IMG/VR virus record: IMGVR_UViG_3300032893_000246
Span: 1 to 26,932 of that record
DNA: 26,932 bases
DNA from: a virus
Reading direction: 5' to 3' (one strand)
Within the stretch, counting starts at the first letter, position 1, and each line of letters begins with the position of its first letter. A program made the position numbers and the translations under genes. Shown piece by piece: positions 1-7,744 of this stretch. The notes under the pieces were generated by a model that was not told the DNA's origin, did not search any database, and saw only the letters and a program-made list of their open reading frames with translations.

Positions 1-1064
1 GCGCGATGGGTTCCGGTCCCCGTCACCTCAATGGCATTGGTGAAAGTGTTTTCAGATGAGATATTGGCCGATACGGTCTGACCGGTCGACGTGAAGGAAA
101 ACAATGCACCAACATGGCCTGCCACAAAGATCGGACGGGAGGCGGAAAGCGTTGTGTTCCCATTCAATGCGCCCGGCGTCAGCGTTGTCGGAGTGACGTT
201 CTCCAAAAAGAAAGGGCCATCTTCCGGTGCGTACCTGGCAATACCCCATGAATGCGTATTGAAGCGTTCGATTACCTGTTGCTGATATCCACTGCAGGCT
301 ACGTAAATGATGTCAGCAGACTCATCCCAGCGGATGTTATCGAGGGCCGCCGCCGGCCAAATCGTCGGAATGCTCACGACGCCAGCGGCTTCCACGTTTA
401 CTGAATCTACCAAAATCAGTCGATTCAGTCTGCTAAAAAAGCGTATCCAGAAATTTGCGGTTGGCGTGAATGCCAGAGAATACGTTCCAGACTCCAATGT
501 GATGGAGTTAAAGTATTCACCGGTCCCTTGAGACAAGCCGACAGAGAACGTCACCGGTCCGCGATTGACGACGACTCGTAGCGCGTGTTCGACACCAGCC
601 TGATTGACCGTCACTTGCTGATCGCGTATCGCTGCATCCGTGCCGTCTCCGGTTAGGCCCATGTAGCCGCCGGACACCCATGCAGAGGTGGCGCCACCCT
701 CATCGCTGTCAGTCCATCCGGACAGATCAGAATTGAAGTTACCATTGGTAACGGAAGCGGTAACGGTTCCCCTGATCAAAAGGGCGTCGTTGATCCAGAT
801 CCGCATGTTGCTGTCGGTGAGTTCGATCAGCGCGGTGTCCGTCGTCGAGAACACGAACGGCAGGAACTTTGCCGCTGCATTGTTGTAGGTCGATCCGAGA
901 TAAGACAGTCCCGGACGCAGCATCATGGATCCCAGCACGCGAGGCATCCAATTGACCATCGTATCCGCTGAGAGCGGTACTCGCTCCACGTCTACGCGCG
1001 CAATTCCCCTCTGAGAGACGATGCCCCTATTGAATGCAAGGAGGGAAACCTGCTGCGTAGGCAC
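1..1064 (-). CDS. Phage tail (nozzle-like) protein, partial, 3' end outside window
   Basis: The reading frame is open from a GTG at 1064 to the window edge (about 354 codons) with no stop, so the C-terminus is missing. The GTG follows directly on the TAA of the upstream gp11-like gene. The N-terminus, with LLAFNRGIVSQRGIARVDVE (residues 8-27) followed by a NWMPRVLGSMMLRPG stretch near residues 42-56, is the pattern I associate with the conserved tail protein that follows the T7 gp11-like adaptor in BPP-1-like podoviruses, functionally a gp12-like nozzle protein. The middle is rich in Thr, Ser, Asn and Val, as expected for a beta-rich virion protein. The position after the adaptor supports a tail role; the exact structural role is inference. 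Short frames on the other strand here are shadows. Confidence 0.85.
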   Translation of the reverse strand, partial: MPTQQVSLLAFNRGIVSQRGIARVDVERVPLSADTMVNWMPRVLGSMMLRPGLSYLGSTYNNAAAKFLPFVFSTTDTALIELTDSNMRIWINDALLIRGTVTASVTNGNFNSDLSGWTDSDEGGATSAWVSGGYMGLTGDGTDAAIRDQQVTVNQAGVEHALRVVVNRGPVTFSVGLSQGTGEYFNSITLESGTYSLAFTPTANFWIRFFSRLNRLILVDSVNVEAAGVVSIPTIWPAAALDNIRWDESADIIYVACSGYQQQVIERFNTHSWGIARYAPEDGPFFLENVTPTTLTPGALNGNTTLSASRPIFVAGHVGALFSFTSTGQTVSANISSENTFTNAIEVTGTGTHR

Positions 1065-1733
1065 TTATCCCCCGATCAGCTGTTGCGTGTTTCCTAGATC
1101 CTGGTTTCCGCGAGTCTGACGTGCCTTTACCCAGTTTCCCTTGGCCGGGAACAACGTAGGCGTAGACAAGGCATTCTTGTTCTTCGCCGTCAGCAACCGC
1201 CTGGCCTCCAGTCCATCCTTGGGGTGCAGGATGTAATCACGGCGAGCCTGATCGGTGGTCAGTTTCAGGATGATCTTGCCGGCCAGATGTGCCGATACGT
1301 AGTCGGCGAAGGTCTGCGGCCACCGCGCCATGGCCAGGCCGTAGTCGGTAGCATTGGACACGAAGCGGACATAGATCGGCGTTAGTGGCGCGTACCAGTA
1401 ATCCACTTCATCGAAGTAGTTAAGTAGCGGGACCTTGAAAAACTCATCTTGGCAAACCGCAGCCGTCGATACCCAGTCCGCCGGCTTATTGAACCGGTAG
1501 TTGAGCCCGAAGGTCGGACTGGCATCAGGATCGTTGTCGATGAGCTGGGTCCTAATGGCAAAGTTCCATGGCGCCTGCTCCAGACAAAACTGGATCGCAC
1601 TGCCATTGTTTCCCCACGCCTGGTCAAGCAGCCTTCGCGGCTCCCGCTCTTCCGTCAGGGACGCTAGCGAACGCTCCCCGCAGATGAGAAGCGCATCGTT
1701 ATACAGGTTAAGCTGAGTGGTAGAGGTTGTCAC
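1065..1733 (-). CDS. T7 gp11-like tail tubular / head-tail adaptor protein
   Basis: A 222-residue protein starting at GTG 1733, whose GTGA overlaps the stop of the upstream gene. The N-terminus LNLYNDALLICGERSLASLT followed by EEREPRRLLDQAW is the signature of the tail tubular protein A (gp11-like) family; later segments PADWVSTA and YVRFVSN with a nearby WPQTFADYVS also fit. Family members form the ring joining the portal to the tail nozzle and are usually about 190-220 residues, so this one is full length. It is followed immediately by the next tail gene, matching the gp11-gp12 order. Family call is by remembered motif, position and length. Confidence 0.88.
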   Translation of the reverse strand: MTTSTTQLNLYNDALLICGERSLASLTEEREPRRLLDQAWGNNGSAIQFCLEQAPWNFAIRTQLIDNDPDASPTFGLNYRFNKPADWVSTAAVCQDEFFKVPLLNYFDEVDYWYAPLTPIYVRFVSNATDYGLAMARWPQTFADYVSAHLAGKIILKLTTDQARRDYILHPKDGLEARRLLTAKNKNALSTPTLFPAKGNWVKARQTRGNQDLGNTQQLIGG

Positions 1734-2179
1734 GCAGCGATCGTCTTCAGGTACTGCGCGAGATCACGGTGGGCGTCCGCGAGCAGAGGAATCTTGTCCT
1801 TGATAATGGCACTGTCTTTCTTGCGGATGATGCAGTGCTTGAGGTGTGGGCCTTTGAACTCCACCCGGTATTCATCGTTGGCGGCCGGGATGGTGAGGTC
1901 GGCTGAGGTCAGCTCCTTATACATCAGCATCGTCACCCGCGCCCAGGTCCTATCGCAGGACAGCACCAGCAGTTGAGCGAACCACGCCATGTCATCAGTT
2001 GTCACTTCTATCAAGGCCATGGGCCGTAATTGCGGGCCAACCGTCGACCAGTAAGACGGCGAAAGCACTTCATCGATGGTCGTGCCCTTCTCGGCGCAAA
2101 CGGACCATATCTCTCGCGAGGATTCAGCGGGCAGCATGCGCGATACGGGTACGCGCGGCTTCTTCGGTTGATCTGACAT
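1730..2179 (-). CDS. Conserved phage protein, virion module
   Basis: A 149-residue protein. I start it at ATG 2179 because a strong GGAGGAG ribosome binding site lies just upstream; a longer frame reading back to 2284 would run through the terminator hairpin at 2200-2226. The N-terminal 20 residues are basic and Pro-rich, the rest is a mixed alpha/beta sequence with a central hydrophobic stretch (AQLLVLS) and a basic segment KHCIIRKKDSAIIKDK. No recognised domain or catalytic motif. It lies between the terminator behind the capsid cluster and the tail adaptor gene, so a head-completion or tail role is possible but not shown. The stop overlaps the GTG of the next gene (GTGA). Confidence 0.7.
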   Translation of the reverse strand: MSDQPKKPRVPVSRMLPAESSREIWSVCAEKGTTIDEVLSPSYWSTVGPQLRPMALIEVTTDDMAWFAQLLVLSCDRTWARVTMLMYKELTSADLTIPAANDEYRVEFKGPHLKHCIIRKKDSAIIKDKIPLLADAHRDLAQYLKTIAA

Positions 2180-2199
2180 AGGGCTCCTCCTATGTGATG

Positions 2200-2226
2200 A
2201 AAAAGGAGGGCGGCCGAAGCCGCCCC
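2200..2226 (-). terminator. Rho-independent terminator behind the capsid cluster
   Basis: On the minus strand a GGGCGGC / GCCGCCC stem with a TTCG tetraloop is followed by TCC and five T. It lies in the only clear gap (2180-2237) of the structural region and would cut or attenuate the transcript after the capsid and its accessory protein, lowering expression of the tail genes relative to capsid. The stem is 7 bp, all GC. Confidence 0.85.
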
Positions 2227-2237
2227 AAGACGGGAGA

Positions 2238-2609
2238 TTACCGCGTTGAACTGAGGAAAGCGCCGCTCGATGCAAGGGCTGCACCGTTAGTCGTAACCGA
2301 GCTCAGCTGGCCGATGATGAAGTACCCAGACGACCCGGTGTTGCCACTGCAAACGAGGATATCGCCCTGTCGCATGCCGAGCTTAAGGGCATCGGTGAAG
2401 TAGTTCGAGTTGAATACCTCGGTGCTGCCGGCAGACGACGCGTACCACCACCAAGAGCGAGCGCCAAGACCGGCGCCATCCTTGGACACGTCAGTGACGT
2501 ATCCGGACGAAATCTGCGTGGTGTTCGCGCCGCGACCAAGGAAGCCGCCCCAAACCTTGACCGGCGGGTTCGAGACCGAGGACGCCGCAGTAGTGCCTTG
2601 ATAAGACAT
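2238..2609 (-). CDS. Putative head decoration / accessory virion protein
   Basis: A 123-residue protein starting at ATG 2609 behind an AGGAGC ribosome binding site. It is rich in Gly, Ser and Thr, with a central aromatic run (RSWWWYASS) and the segment MRQGDILVCSGNTGSSGYFI, which looks like a compact beta fold. Location directly after the major capsid gene and before the terminator is the usual place of a capsid decoration or cement protein; this is inference from position and composition, no family is recognised with certainty. Confidence 0.7.
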   Translation of the reverse strand: MSYQGTTAASSVSNPPVKVWGGFLGRGANTTQISSGYVTDVSKDGAGLGARSWWWYASSAGSTEVFNSNYFTDALKLGMRQGDILVCSGNTGSSGYFIIGQLSSVTTNGAALASSGAFLSSTR

Positions 2610-2624
2610 TGATATTGCTCCTGT

Positions 2625-4415
2625 TTAGGCGTATGCCGAACCGTCGGCCGTAATAACGACAACACCGGCGTTCTGCATCAGCACGCTGCCCATGAAGATC
2701 GACACACGCGCCCAGCTGTAATCCTGTTCCTCGTCGTAGCCGACCGGCGAATTGAGGCCGCCGGTATCAGTGGCGTGACCGATACAAGACTTGTGATAGA
2801 GGAAACTGATTTCAGACGACGTGCCTTTGCCGGGAAGGTTCGGATGCTCGATGATCAGAGCGTTCCTCCAGCGATAGGCCATCGGCTTGTCGCGCCAGCT
2901 CGGATCTTCTTCACCGCCAGCATAGGGTTTGACATCGACGAAATCAGCGTTGCTGAACTCCGGCGCCTGTTCCAGATAGGCCAGAAAGGACGGCTGAGCC
3001 AACAGCGTGATGTTGCTGTCCCACGGCACGGAAGCATTTGAGAGCTTGACGCGCGCGTTCTGGAAGAGCGACACCGAAGGCAGGGTCGTCGAGCTGCCGA
3101 TCGTCACGGTCCCGGTGTTCAGGGTCGTGATGATGTCGCTGTCGATTTTGCGATTGACGACGCCCATACTGGTCTGCTGCATGATCGAGCGCTGATTGCC
3201 CTGCGATGCGAAGACGTTGAAGCCGGTCTTGCGCACGAGGTCGTGCCATTCGATCAGGGTTGCAGAGTTCTGCGCGAGGTTATCCGCGCGGGCCGGGATC
3301 AGGCCGTTGACGCCGCGGGAAACTGCCTGCGCATTGCCGGAATCGGCAACCAGAAACACGGCCACGTTGCCCTTGATAACGGCTTCGGTGGTGACTGTCT
3401 CGGCCAATAGAGAACGGTGCTGTTCGAAACCCAGCACAAATTCCTGTCGATCAAAACCGCTTATGCGGCTTTCAGACTATCGCTTGCACTAACTCTAGGT
3501 TTCGTGCCCGGAACACTTAGTCGTTGCCGGTGGTGATGAATCATTGCGTCGATCTTCGCTCTTTTTAGTCGAGAATGACGTGCAGTCTTAGATAGAAATT
3601 CAAGGGCAAAACTACTGTTCTGATAGCCCAAGCTTCTCCACCAAATCTTCACGTTATCAGACTGTCCTTGAGGTTGTATGTATCCGCCAAATGAATGCTG
3701 GAGAAATTCCAGTACGCAAATATCGTTTACATGGGCGACCGCACTGACAAAGATGCTCCACTGTCGATACTCGCCGTTCATGTGACTACGATACGAGTAA
3801 CAGCCATCACCATCCAAATATCCAGCTACCCACGCCCAACTTGGATGATTCTTAGGTTTCAGCGGACCATGCTTCAGTCGACGAGACTCCTTAACTGCTT
3901 GAACTAGCGCTTCTCTTTCTTCAGATGAAACGGTGTTTTGTTTCGCCCTGAGATCGCGCCACATTTCATACAGCCATTGCCAATGCTTTGCTTTTATGAC
4001 CATGTGCTTGACTATTCTCGGCAGCAACATTTCAAGGTCAGCACGCTTGGAGACATTCCAGGTTTTAAACTGGTCAAACTCTCCATAACGATTCACCGTT
4101 CCGAATCCGGTCAATGCCGGCAGCGATTCGATGAAGCCTTCCTTATCAACTGCTGTCGATGAGGCCAGCCGCATGTTCAAGCCAACAAAGCAACGACCAA
4201 TATTGTTCTGGTCGCTTCTGAAGGCAAATGACAAGGAGCCATCCGCATCTAGCAAACCTGCTAGGTACTTCACTAATGATTCATTCATCTCAAGATCCGC
4301 TCTGTTATGTCTTGAGAAACCTTCCGTCTGGTTGGCGATTTCTCGCGTTTCCAGTTATTCAGTTCCAGTTGCTCTCAGCAATCGTTTACTGAGTTTGAAA
4401 CGCTGTGTCTGACAT
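2625..4415 (-). CDS. Major capsid protein, split gene: exon 1 4388-4415, exon 2 2625-3451
   Basis: The gene starts at ATG 4415 behind a GGAG site 7 nt upstream and encodes MSDTAFQTQ before the frame hits a stop in the intron. Joining 4388 to 3451 restores the frame: a Tyr codon is formed across the junction, then RQEFVLGFEQHRSLL and the rest of exon 2. The joined length is 855 nt, 284 residues, which fits this capsid family. Recognisable capsid segments include TVTTEAVIKGNVAVFLVADS, an NGLIPAR stretch, TEWHDLVRKTGFNVF-like sequence and QQTSMGVVNRKIDSDI. Read without splicing, the gene would seem to begin at an internal codon near 3437 and lose its N-terminus. It lies between scaffold and decoration genes. 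Splicing is inferred from base pairing and frame restoration. Confidence 0.88.
3452..4387 (-). mobile_element. Group I self-splicing intron in the major capsid gene
   Basis: A 936-nt intervening sequence. Exon 1 ends in T and the intron ends in G, as group I rules need. P1: exon CTCAGT (4393-4388) pairs with the internal guide GCTGAG (4379-4374), with the U.G wobble exactly at the 5' splice site and an 8-nt loop. P10: exon 2 ATCG (3451-3448) pairs with CGAT (4384-4381) next to the guide. P7: CGACTA (3523-3518), in a GCAACGACTA R-like element, pairs with TAGTC (3479-3475) in a GCGATAGTCTG S-like element. P7 lies inside the 3' end of the endonuclease gene, so coding and RNA core overlap. P3, P4 and P6 were not resolved by eye. 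Confidence 0.88.
3461..4288 (-). CDS. LAGLIDADG homing endonuclease, intron-encoded
   Basis: A 275-residue protein with two LAGLIDADG motifs: YLAGLLDADG at about 8-17 and WVAGYLDGDG at about 153-162. The spacing of some 145 residues is that of a monomeric two-motif enzyme, each motif giving one catalytic Asp. The gene sits wholly inside the capsid intron, starts 99 nt after the intron 5' end and stops 9 nt before its 3' end. Such enzymes cut intron-less alleles and spread the intron; some also help splicing as maturases. The coding region is visibly richer in A+T than its neighbours, which fits independent origin. Translation from the unspliced transcript is inferred. Confidence 0.92.
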   Translation of the reverse strand: MNESLVKYLAGLLDADGSLSFAFRSDQNNIGRCFVGLNMRLASSTAVDKEGFIESLPALTGFGTVNRYGEFDQFKTWNVSKRADLEMLLPRIVKHMVIKAKHWQWLYEMWRDLRAKQNTVSSEEREALVQAVKESRRLKHGPLKPKNHPSWAWVAGYLDGDGCYSYRSHMNGEYRQWSIFVSAVAHVNDICVLEFLQHSFGGYIQPQGQSDNVKIWWRSLGYQNSSFALEFLSKTARHSRLKRAKIDAMIHHHRQRLSVPGTKPRVSASDSLKAA

Positions 4416-4573
4416 GTATTACTCCAAAAGATGACGATGACCTGTCGCCTTCGGGATAACCGATATCTGCCGCCAGGGTGTCCGCTTTCGCGGGGCTGGA
4501 CACTCAGCCTAATCGGGGCCGGGCTACCTGGTGAACCTTACTCTACGTCACTAGAAGCGCGTCTATGGCACCC
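4416..4573 (-). promoter_or_regulatory. Untranslated leader before the capsid gene, with hairpins
   Basis: A 158-nt gap between the scaffold stop and capsid ATG 4415. It has an RBS (GGAG) just before the ATG. The stretch 4478-4503 can form a GTGTCC/GGACAC stem, or alternatively a CCGC-GAAA-GCGG hairpin inside it on the transcript. No T-tract follows, so it is not a standard terminator; it may be an RNA-stability or processing element. No convincing sigma-70 promoter was seen. Confidence 0.35.
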
Positions 4574-5533
4574 CTAGCCCTTCCCGCGAGATCGCGCGTC
4601 GATGAGATCGCGATAACGCTTCTGCACTGCTTCATCGCGCCAATACTTCTTGCCTTCGGCGGAATGCTTGGGCGCTGCCATCCAGCTCTCGTACTTCTTA
4701 ATCTCATCGTCGATGGCGGTCATGATGTTGGCGCCAGCGCCTGGCACCAGCGTCGACACCGGGTTGATCTGACGTGACAGGCCCGCCAGCCAGCTCAGCA
4801 CCTGCGGATGGCTGGCAATCGGATTGCCGTCGGCAAGGCGGCCGCCGAGGAACAGATCCTTCATTCCGGCCGGCGCCTGGTCCAACAAGCCGTTGATCAT
4901 GTTGACGTTGGTGCGGAAATCATTGCCCCACTCGGCGCGCAGCTTGTCTTCCGACGAGACGCGGAACTGCTCATCATTGGCGGACCGCTCTTCTTGCTGC
5001 CGCACTTGGTCCTGGAAATACCAGTTGACTGCGGCATTCACCTGTGATGGCGGCATATTCGAAGCGTGGGCGGCTTCTAGGAAGCGATCAATAACAGGCT
5101 TGTCCTCGTCTCCCATGACCAAGCCTTGCGCCAGCTCGATCTTGTATTCCTTCGCAGAGGCGGGCACGCCTTGCTCGGCACGCCATGCGGTCTGCTCTTC
5201 GGGGGTGCCTTGAGCGGGGAACGGCTTGGCGCTCTTGAGCTCGCCGGAGCTGATACGGTTCTGCGCGGCGATCAGTGCGGTGAGCGCCTTGGTCGGCGAG
5301 TCATAGCGAGCAAACCGCTGCAGCAACTTTTCGTCGACCTTGCCATCCTGGCCGAGTGCCGCAGCTTCCCGCCAGCGGTCAGGCCAGGAGACGACGAGTG
5401 GATCGTTTTCAGGTACAGGACTTGGGGCAGGCGCAGGTGACGGACTTGGCGCGGGGCTAGGCGCCGGACCTCCGGAAGGCGGAGGCGGGGCCGGCGTTGG
5501 TGACGGTGCAGGACTCGGTGCGGGATCAGGCAT
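4574..5533 (-). CDS. Putative capsid scaffolding protein
   Basis: A 319-residue protein starting at ATG 5533 behind GAGGAGC. The first 45 residues are a low-complexity Pro/Ala/Ser region of repeated PAPSP units; the remainder is charged, Gln/Ala-rich and predicted helical, with segments such as KALTALIAAQNRI, NWYFQDQVRQQEERS and a C-terminus rich in Lys, Arg and Asp. Composition, position between portal/Bbp19-like and major capsid genes, and the segment LRAEWGNDFRTNVNMINGLL fit phage scaffold proteins. The Pro-rich tail is probably flexible. It overlaps the upstream gene by 8 nt. No protease motif was seen, so processing is unknown. Confidence 0.8.
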   Translation of the reverse strand: MPDPAPSPAPSPTPAPPPPSGGPAPSPAPSPSPAPAPSPVPENDPLVVSWPDRWREAAALGQDGKVDEKLLQRFARYDSPTKALTALIAAQNRISSGELKSAKPFPAQGTPEEQTAWRAEQGVPASAKEYKIELAQGLVMGDEDKPVIDRFLEAAHASNMPPSQVNAAVNWYFQDQVRQQEERSANDEQFRVSSEDKLRAEWGNDFRTNVNMINGLLDQAPAGMKDLFLGGRLADGNPIASHPQVLSWLAGLSRQINPVSTLVPGAGANIMTAIDDEIKKYESWMAAPKHSAEGKKYWRDEAVQKRYRDLIDARSRGKG

Positions 5534-5816
5534 TTGATTTGCTCCTCAGCAAACTCAGGTTAACGTGAAGCATCTTCACAATCTCAAGGCCGACAGTGCG
5601 TCGCCCTTGAGCAAAATCACTATCGCGGGGATCGCCAGGGAAATAGGTCTGGTCATACGTCCGGCAGGCTGATTCGATCAGCCACTTCAAGGCGCGCTTC
5701 TGCTGCTCAGGCGTGGCGGTTCCGGCGTTCAATCCCTGTATTGCCGAAGCGTCTGCCAGATCCCAATCGGCCGGCATCCATGGCGCGCGCGGCTTAGGCT
5801 GCTTGGGCGGCGCCAC
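5526..5816 (-). CDS. Bbp19-like phage protein
   Basis: A 96-residue protein. Start is GTG 5816, chosen because GGAGG lies 5 nt upstream; it overlaps the end of the portal gene by 23 nt. The C-terminal half, with YDQTYFPGD followed by FAQGRRTVGLEIVKML, matches the pattern I recall for Bbp19-like proteins of Bordetella BPP-1-like phages, which sit between portal and scaffold genes. Function of the family is not established. The N-terminus is basic and Pro/Trp-rich. Confidence 0.65.
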   Translation of the reverse strand: MAPPKQPKPRAPWMPADWDLADASAIQGLNAGTATPEQQKRALKWLIESACRTYDQTYFPGDPRDSDFAQGRRTVGLEIVKMLHVNLSLLRSKSNA

Positions 5817-7470
5817 CTTGACCTCCTAGCTGTCCGGCCAATCCCTGTAGATCCACGGCTGCCTGCGCGCCCTTCTGCACGTTCTGCAGTGTTTGACTGG
5901 TCTGCGCGATCGATTGCGGATTCATGGCCGCCTGCATCTTCTGCTGATCAGCGAGTTCAGCCGCTTCGGCATCCGAGCGTATCCACGTGGCAGGAGCTCC
6001 AATGCCTTCGAGCACGTCTCTCATCGTGGTCTGAACGTCGATGATGGTCCCGATATGCGGGTCAAGCTGCGCGGCCTGCTGGATCAATGCCTCGACTTCC
6101 GTAAACTTCTGTCCCTTCTGTTGCTCGATGGCATCGTGCAGTGGCGATTCAAAATGGAACTGGATCGGCGCGCCGCGGAGCCGGCGGGGCATGTCGTGAG
6201 GCGAACCGAACCCGCCATTTCTGAGCATCAGGCTGAACGTCGCCTCGCACACCTGCGCGTTGTAGTCCTGCTCCATGGGCTCAAACAGAGGCAGGGCGCC
6301 GCGGATGTACTCCTGCACCCGCTGGCCTACCTCGTACGCTGTCATCTCCGGAGCGCGCTCAGGTAGCGTCAGGCGATCAAGGAAGAAGGCTTGCGAAAGC
6401 AGTTTCTGTCCCTCCGTGTACATCTCGATGCCCATCGGCATACCGCGGTGATCCAGCGTCATCGGGCGCAGGGCTTCACCCAGGCGTTCGTCGTATTCTT
6501 CATCGACCCAGGTGATGCCACCGGCGTAGACCGCGACATCCGAGCGGACTACGTTCTGTGTAGCGATCATCGGCGGGTTGACCAGCTTTTCACCGGCCTC
6601 CAGTAGCGTGTGCATCATGGCCTGAAGAAGACGGGCATCAGGCAGCGCGCAGATCGCTGCTGGCGAGAAGGCGTACTGATTGCCTGAAACGGTCTGCCAA
6701 CGGGGCACTACGTATTCAGAATCATTGACAGGAACGGCCTCGATAATCACTCGGTTAGAGCCATCGTAGTAGATCGACCAGAACGGCTTTCCCCTGGCGT
6801 CACCGTCGTACTGCTCCGCCTCGACGATCATGTGCATGCACTCAACCGTCTCCGTCGGCGTCTTTTCGGCCATCTTGACGACGTTCTTGTGCACCTTGCC
6901 GCGAAACAGCTGGTTCAAGATCCTGGCTTCCGGCTTCCACTTGCGGAAGATCGGGCCAACCTTGCCTTCAGCATCCTCCAGCCACGCGACATCGCGCAGA
7001 TGCCAGCAGCGGTACAAGAGTCCATCGCGGGCCTTGTTCATCTGGATCGATAGCACGCAGTTACCGAACGCTGCGTAATCGTGATCCGCTTCCTTGGTGG
7101 CACGATTGAATAGCGATGCGCGATCGTACATCGCGCGCCGTTGCGTCTGCGTGCTCCACTCCAGCCAGCGGCGGGACTCGATGTCCTTGTCGATCCGCAG
7201 ATCTTGTACGCCAACGTGGAACCAGTCCTTGGCGGTCGGCCTAAGCATTGTCGATAGGGAGTCGCCGAGATTGCGGCGCACCTGCAGCGGATAGCTCGTG
7301 AGCAGATTGATCGCCCGCTCCATGCCGATCGAGCGCTGATATGTGAAGTCCGCGCGCTCGACGTAGAAGTTCTCGCTGATCTCCTGCCAAAGATTGTGCA
7401 GCGTTATCCGCTTGGAGAACGTCGACTCAGCGAGGCTGTATAGCTGCTTGGCGTCGATGTCATGCTCCAA
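5794..7470 (-). CDS. Portal protein (head-to-tail connector, podovirus type)
   Basis: A 558-residue protein, the usual length of T7/BPP-1-type connectors. Landmarks include RRNLGDSLSTMLRPTAKDWF near residues 65-84, a YAAFGNCVLSI segment near 132-142, PLFEPMEQDYN near 395-405 and a C-terminal Gln/Ala/Gly-rich tail. The dodecameric portal forms the DNA channel at one capsid vertex and binds the terminase. It lies two genes downstream of TerL and upstream of the scaffold, the expected order. It begins at ATG 7470, overlapping the preceding gene by 11 nt. Confidence 0.93.
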   Translation of the reverse strand: MEHDIDAKQLYSLAESTFSKRITLHNLWQEISENFYVERADFTYQRSIGMERAINLLTSYPLQVRRNLGDSLSTMLRPTAKDWFHVGVQDLRIDKDIESRRWLEWSTQTQRRAMYDRASLFNRATKEADHDYAAFGNCVLSIQMNKARDGLLYRCWHLRDVAWLEDAEGKVGPIFRKWKPEARILNQLFRGKVHKNVVKMAEKTPTETVECMHMIVEAEQYDGDARGKPFWSIYYDGSNRVIIEAVPVNDSEYVVPRWQTVSGNQYAFSPAAICALPDARLLQAMMHTLLEAGEKLVNPPMIATQNVVRSDVAVYAGGITWVDEEYDERLGEALRPMTLDHRGMPMGIEMYTEGQKLLSQAFFLDRLTLPERAPEMTAYEVGQRVQEYIRGALPLFEPMEQDYNAQVCEATFSLMLRNGGFGSPHDMPRRLRGAPIQFHFESPLHDAIEQQKGQKFTEVEALIQQAAQLDPHIGTIIDVQTTMRDVLEGIGAPATWIRSDAEAAELADQQKMQAAMNPQSIAQTSQTLQNVQKGAQAAVDLQGLAGQLGGQGGAAQAA

Positions 7471-7744
7471 GCTGGTCGGACGGCTGGCTCAGGATTGTGC
7501 TGAGTCGACCGCTGCGCAGCCGCATGGCGTTGATTGCCGCCTGCTGGTTTTGCTGCAACGCGTTGTAATCGGGTAGCGGAGGCGTTGTATCGACCTGTTT
7601 ACCTGGCGTTGCCTGCCCATAACCGGCAGCCGATTTGACGCCATTCAGGCCGCTCAGGCCGATCGCACGCTCATAGCTCTTGATTCCCTTGAATCCGAAG
7701 AAGCTCTCCCCGAAATGCTCAACCGCCTTGAATACGTGACTCAT
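7460..7744 (-). CDS. Small conserved phage protein between TerL and portal
   Basis: A 94-residue protein. I start it at ATG 7744, which shares one base with the TerL stop (TGATG) and has GGAGG five bases upstream; a GTG one codon earlier is also possible. The N-terminal half is aromatic and basic (AVEHFGESFFGFKGIKSY), the C-terminal half is Gln/Asn-rich. No domain is recognised. Small proteins at this place in podovirus genomes are often minor virion components, but nothing in the sequence proves this. Confidence 0.65.
   Translation of the reverse strand: MSHVFKAVEHFGESFFGFKGIKSYERAIGLSGLNGVKSAAGYGQATPGKQVDTTPPLPDYNALQQNQQAAINAMRLRSGRLSTILSQPSDQLGA

Noticed and set aside
2625-3437. A complete capsid gene starting at an internal codon near 3437
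   Set aside because: That start lacks a ribosome binding site, loses the conserved N-terminus, and the upstream frame RQEFV continues to a group I splice junction.
5893-6366. 157-codon open frame on the plus strand inside the portal gene
   Set aside because: Shadow of the high-GC portal coding strand; no RBS or coupling and an Arg/Leu/His-rich composition typical of antisense frames.
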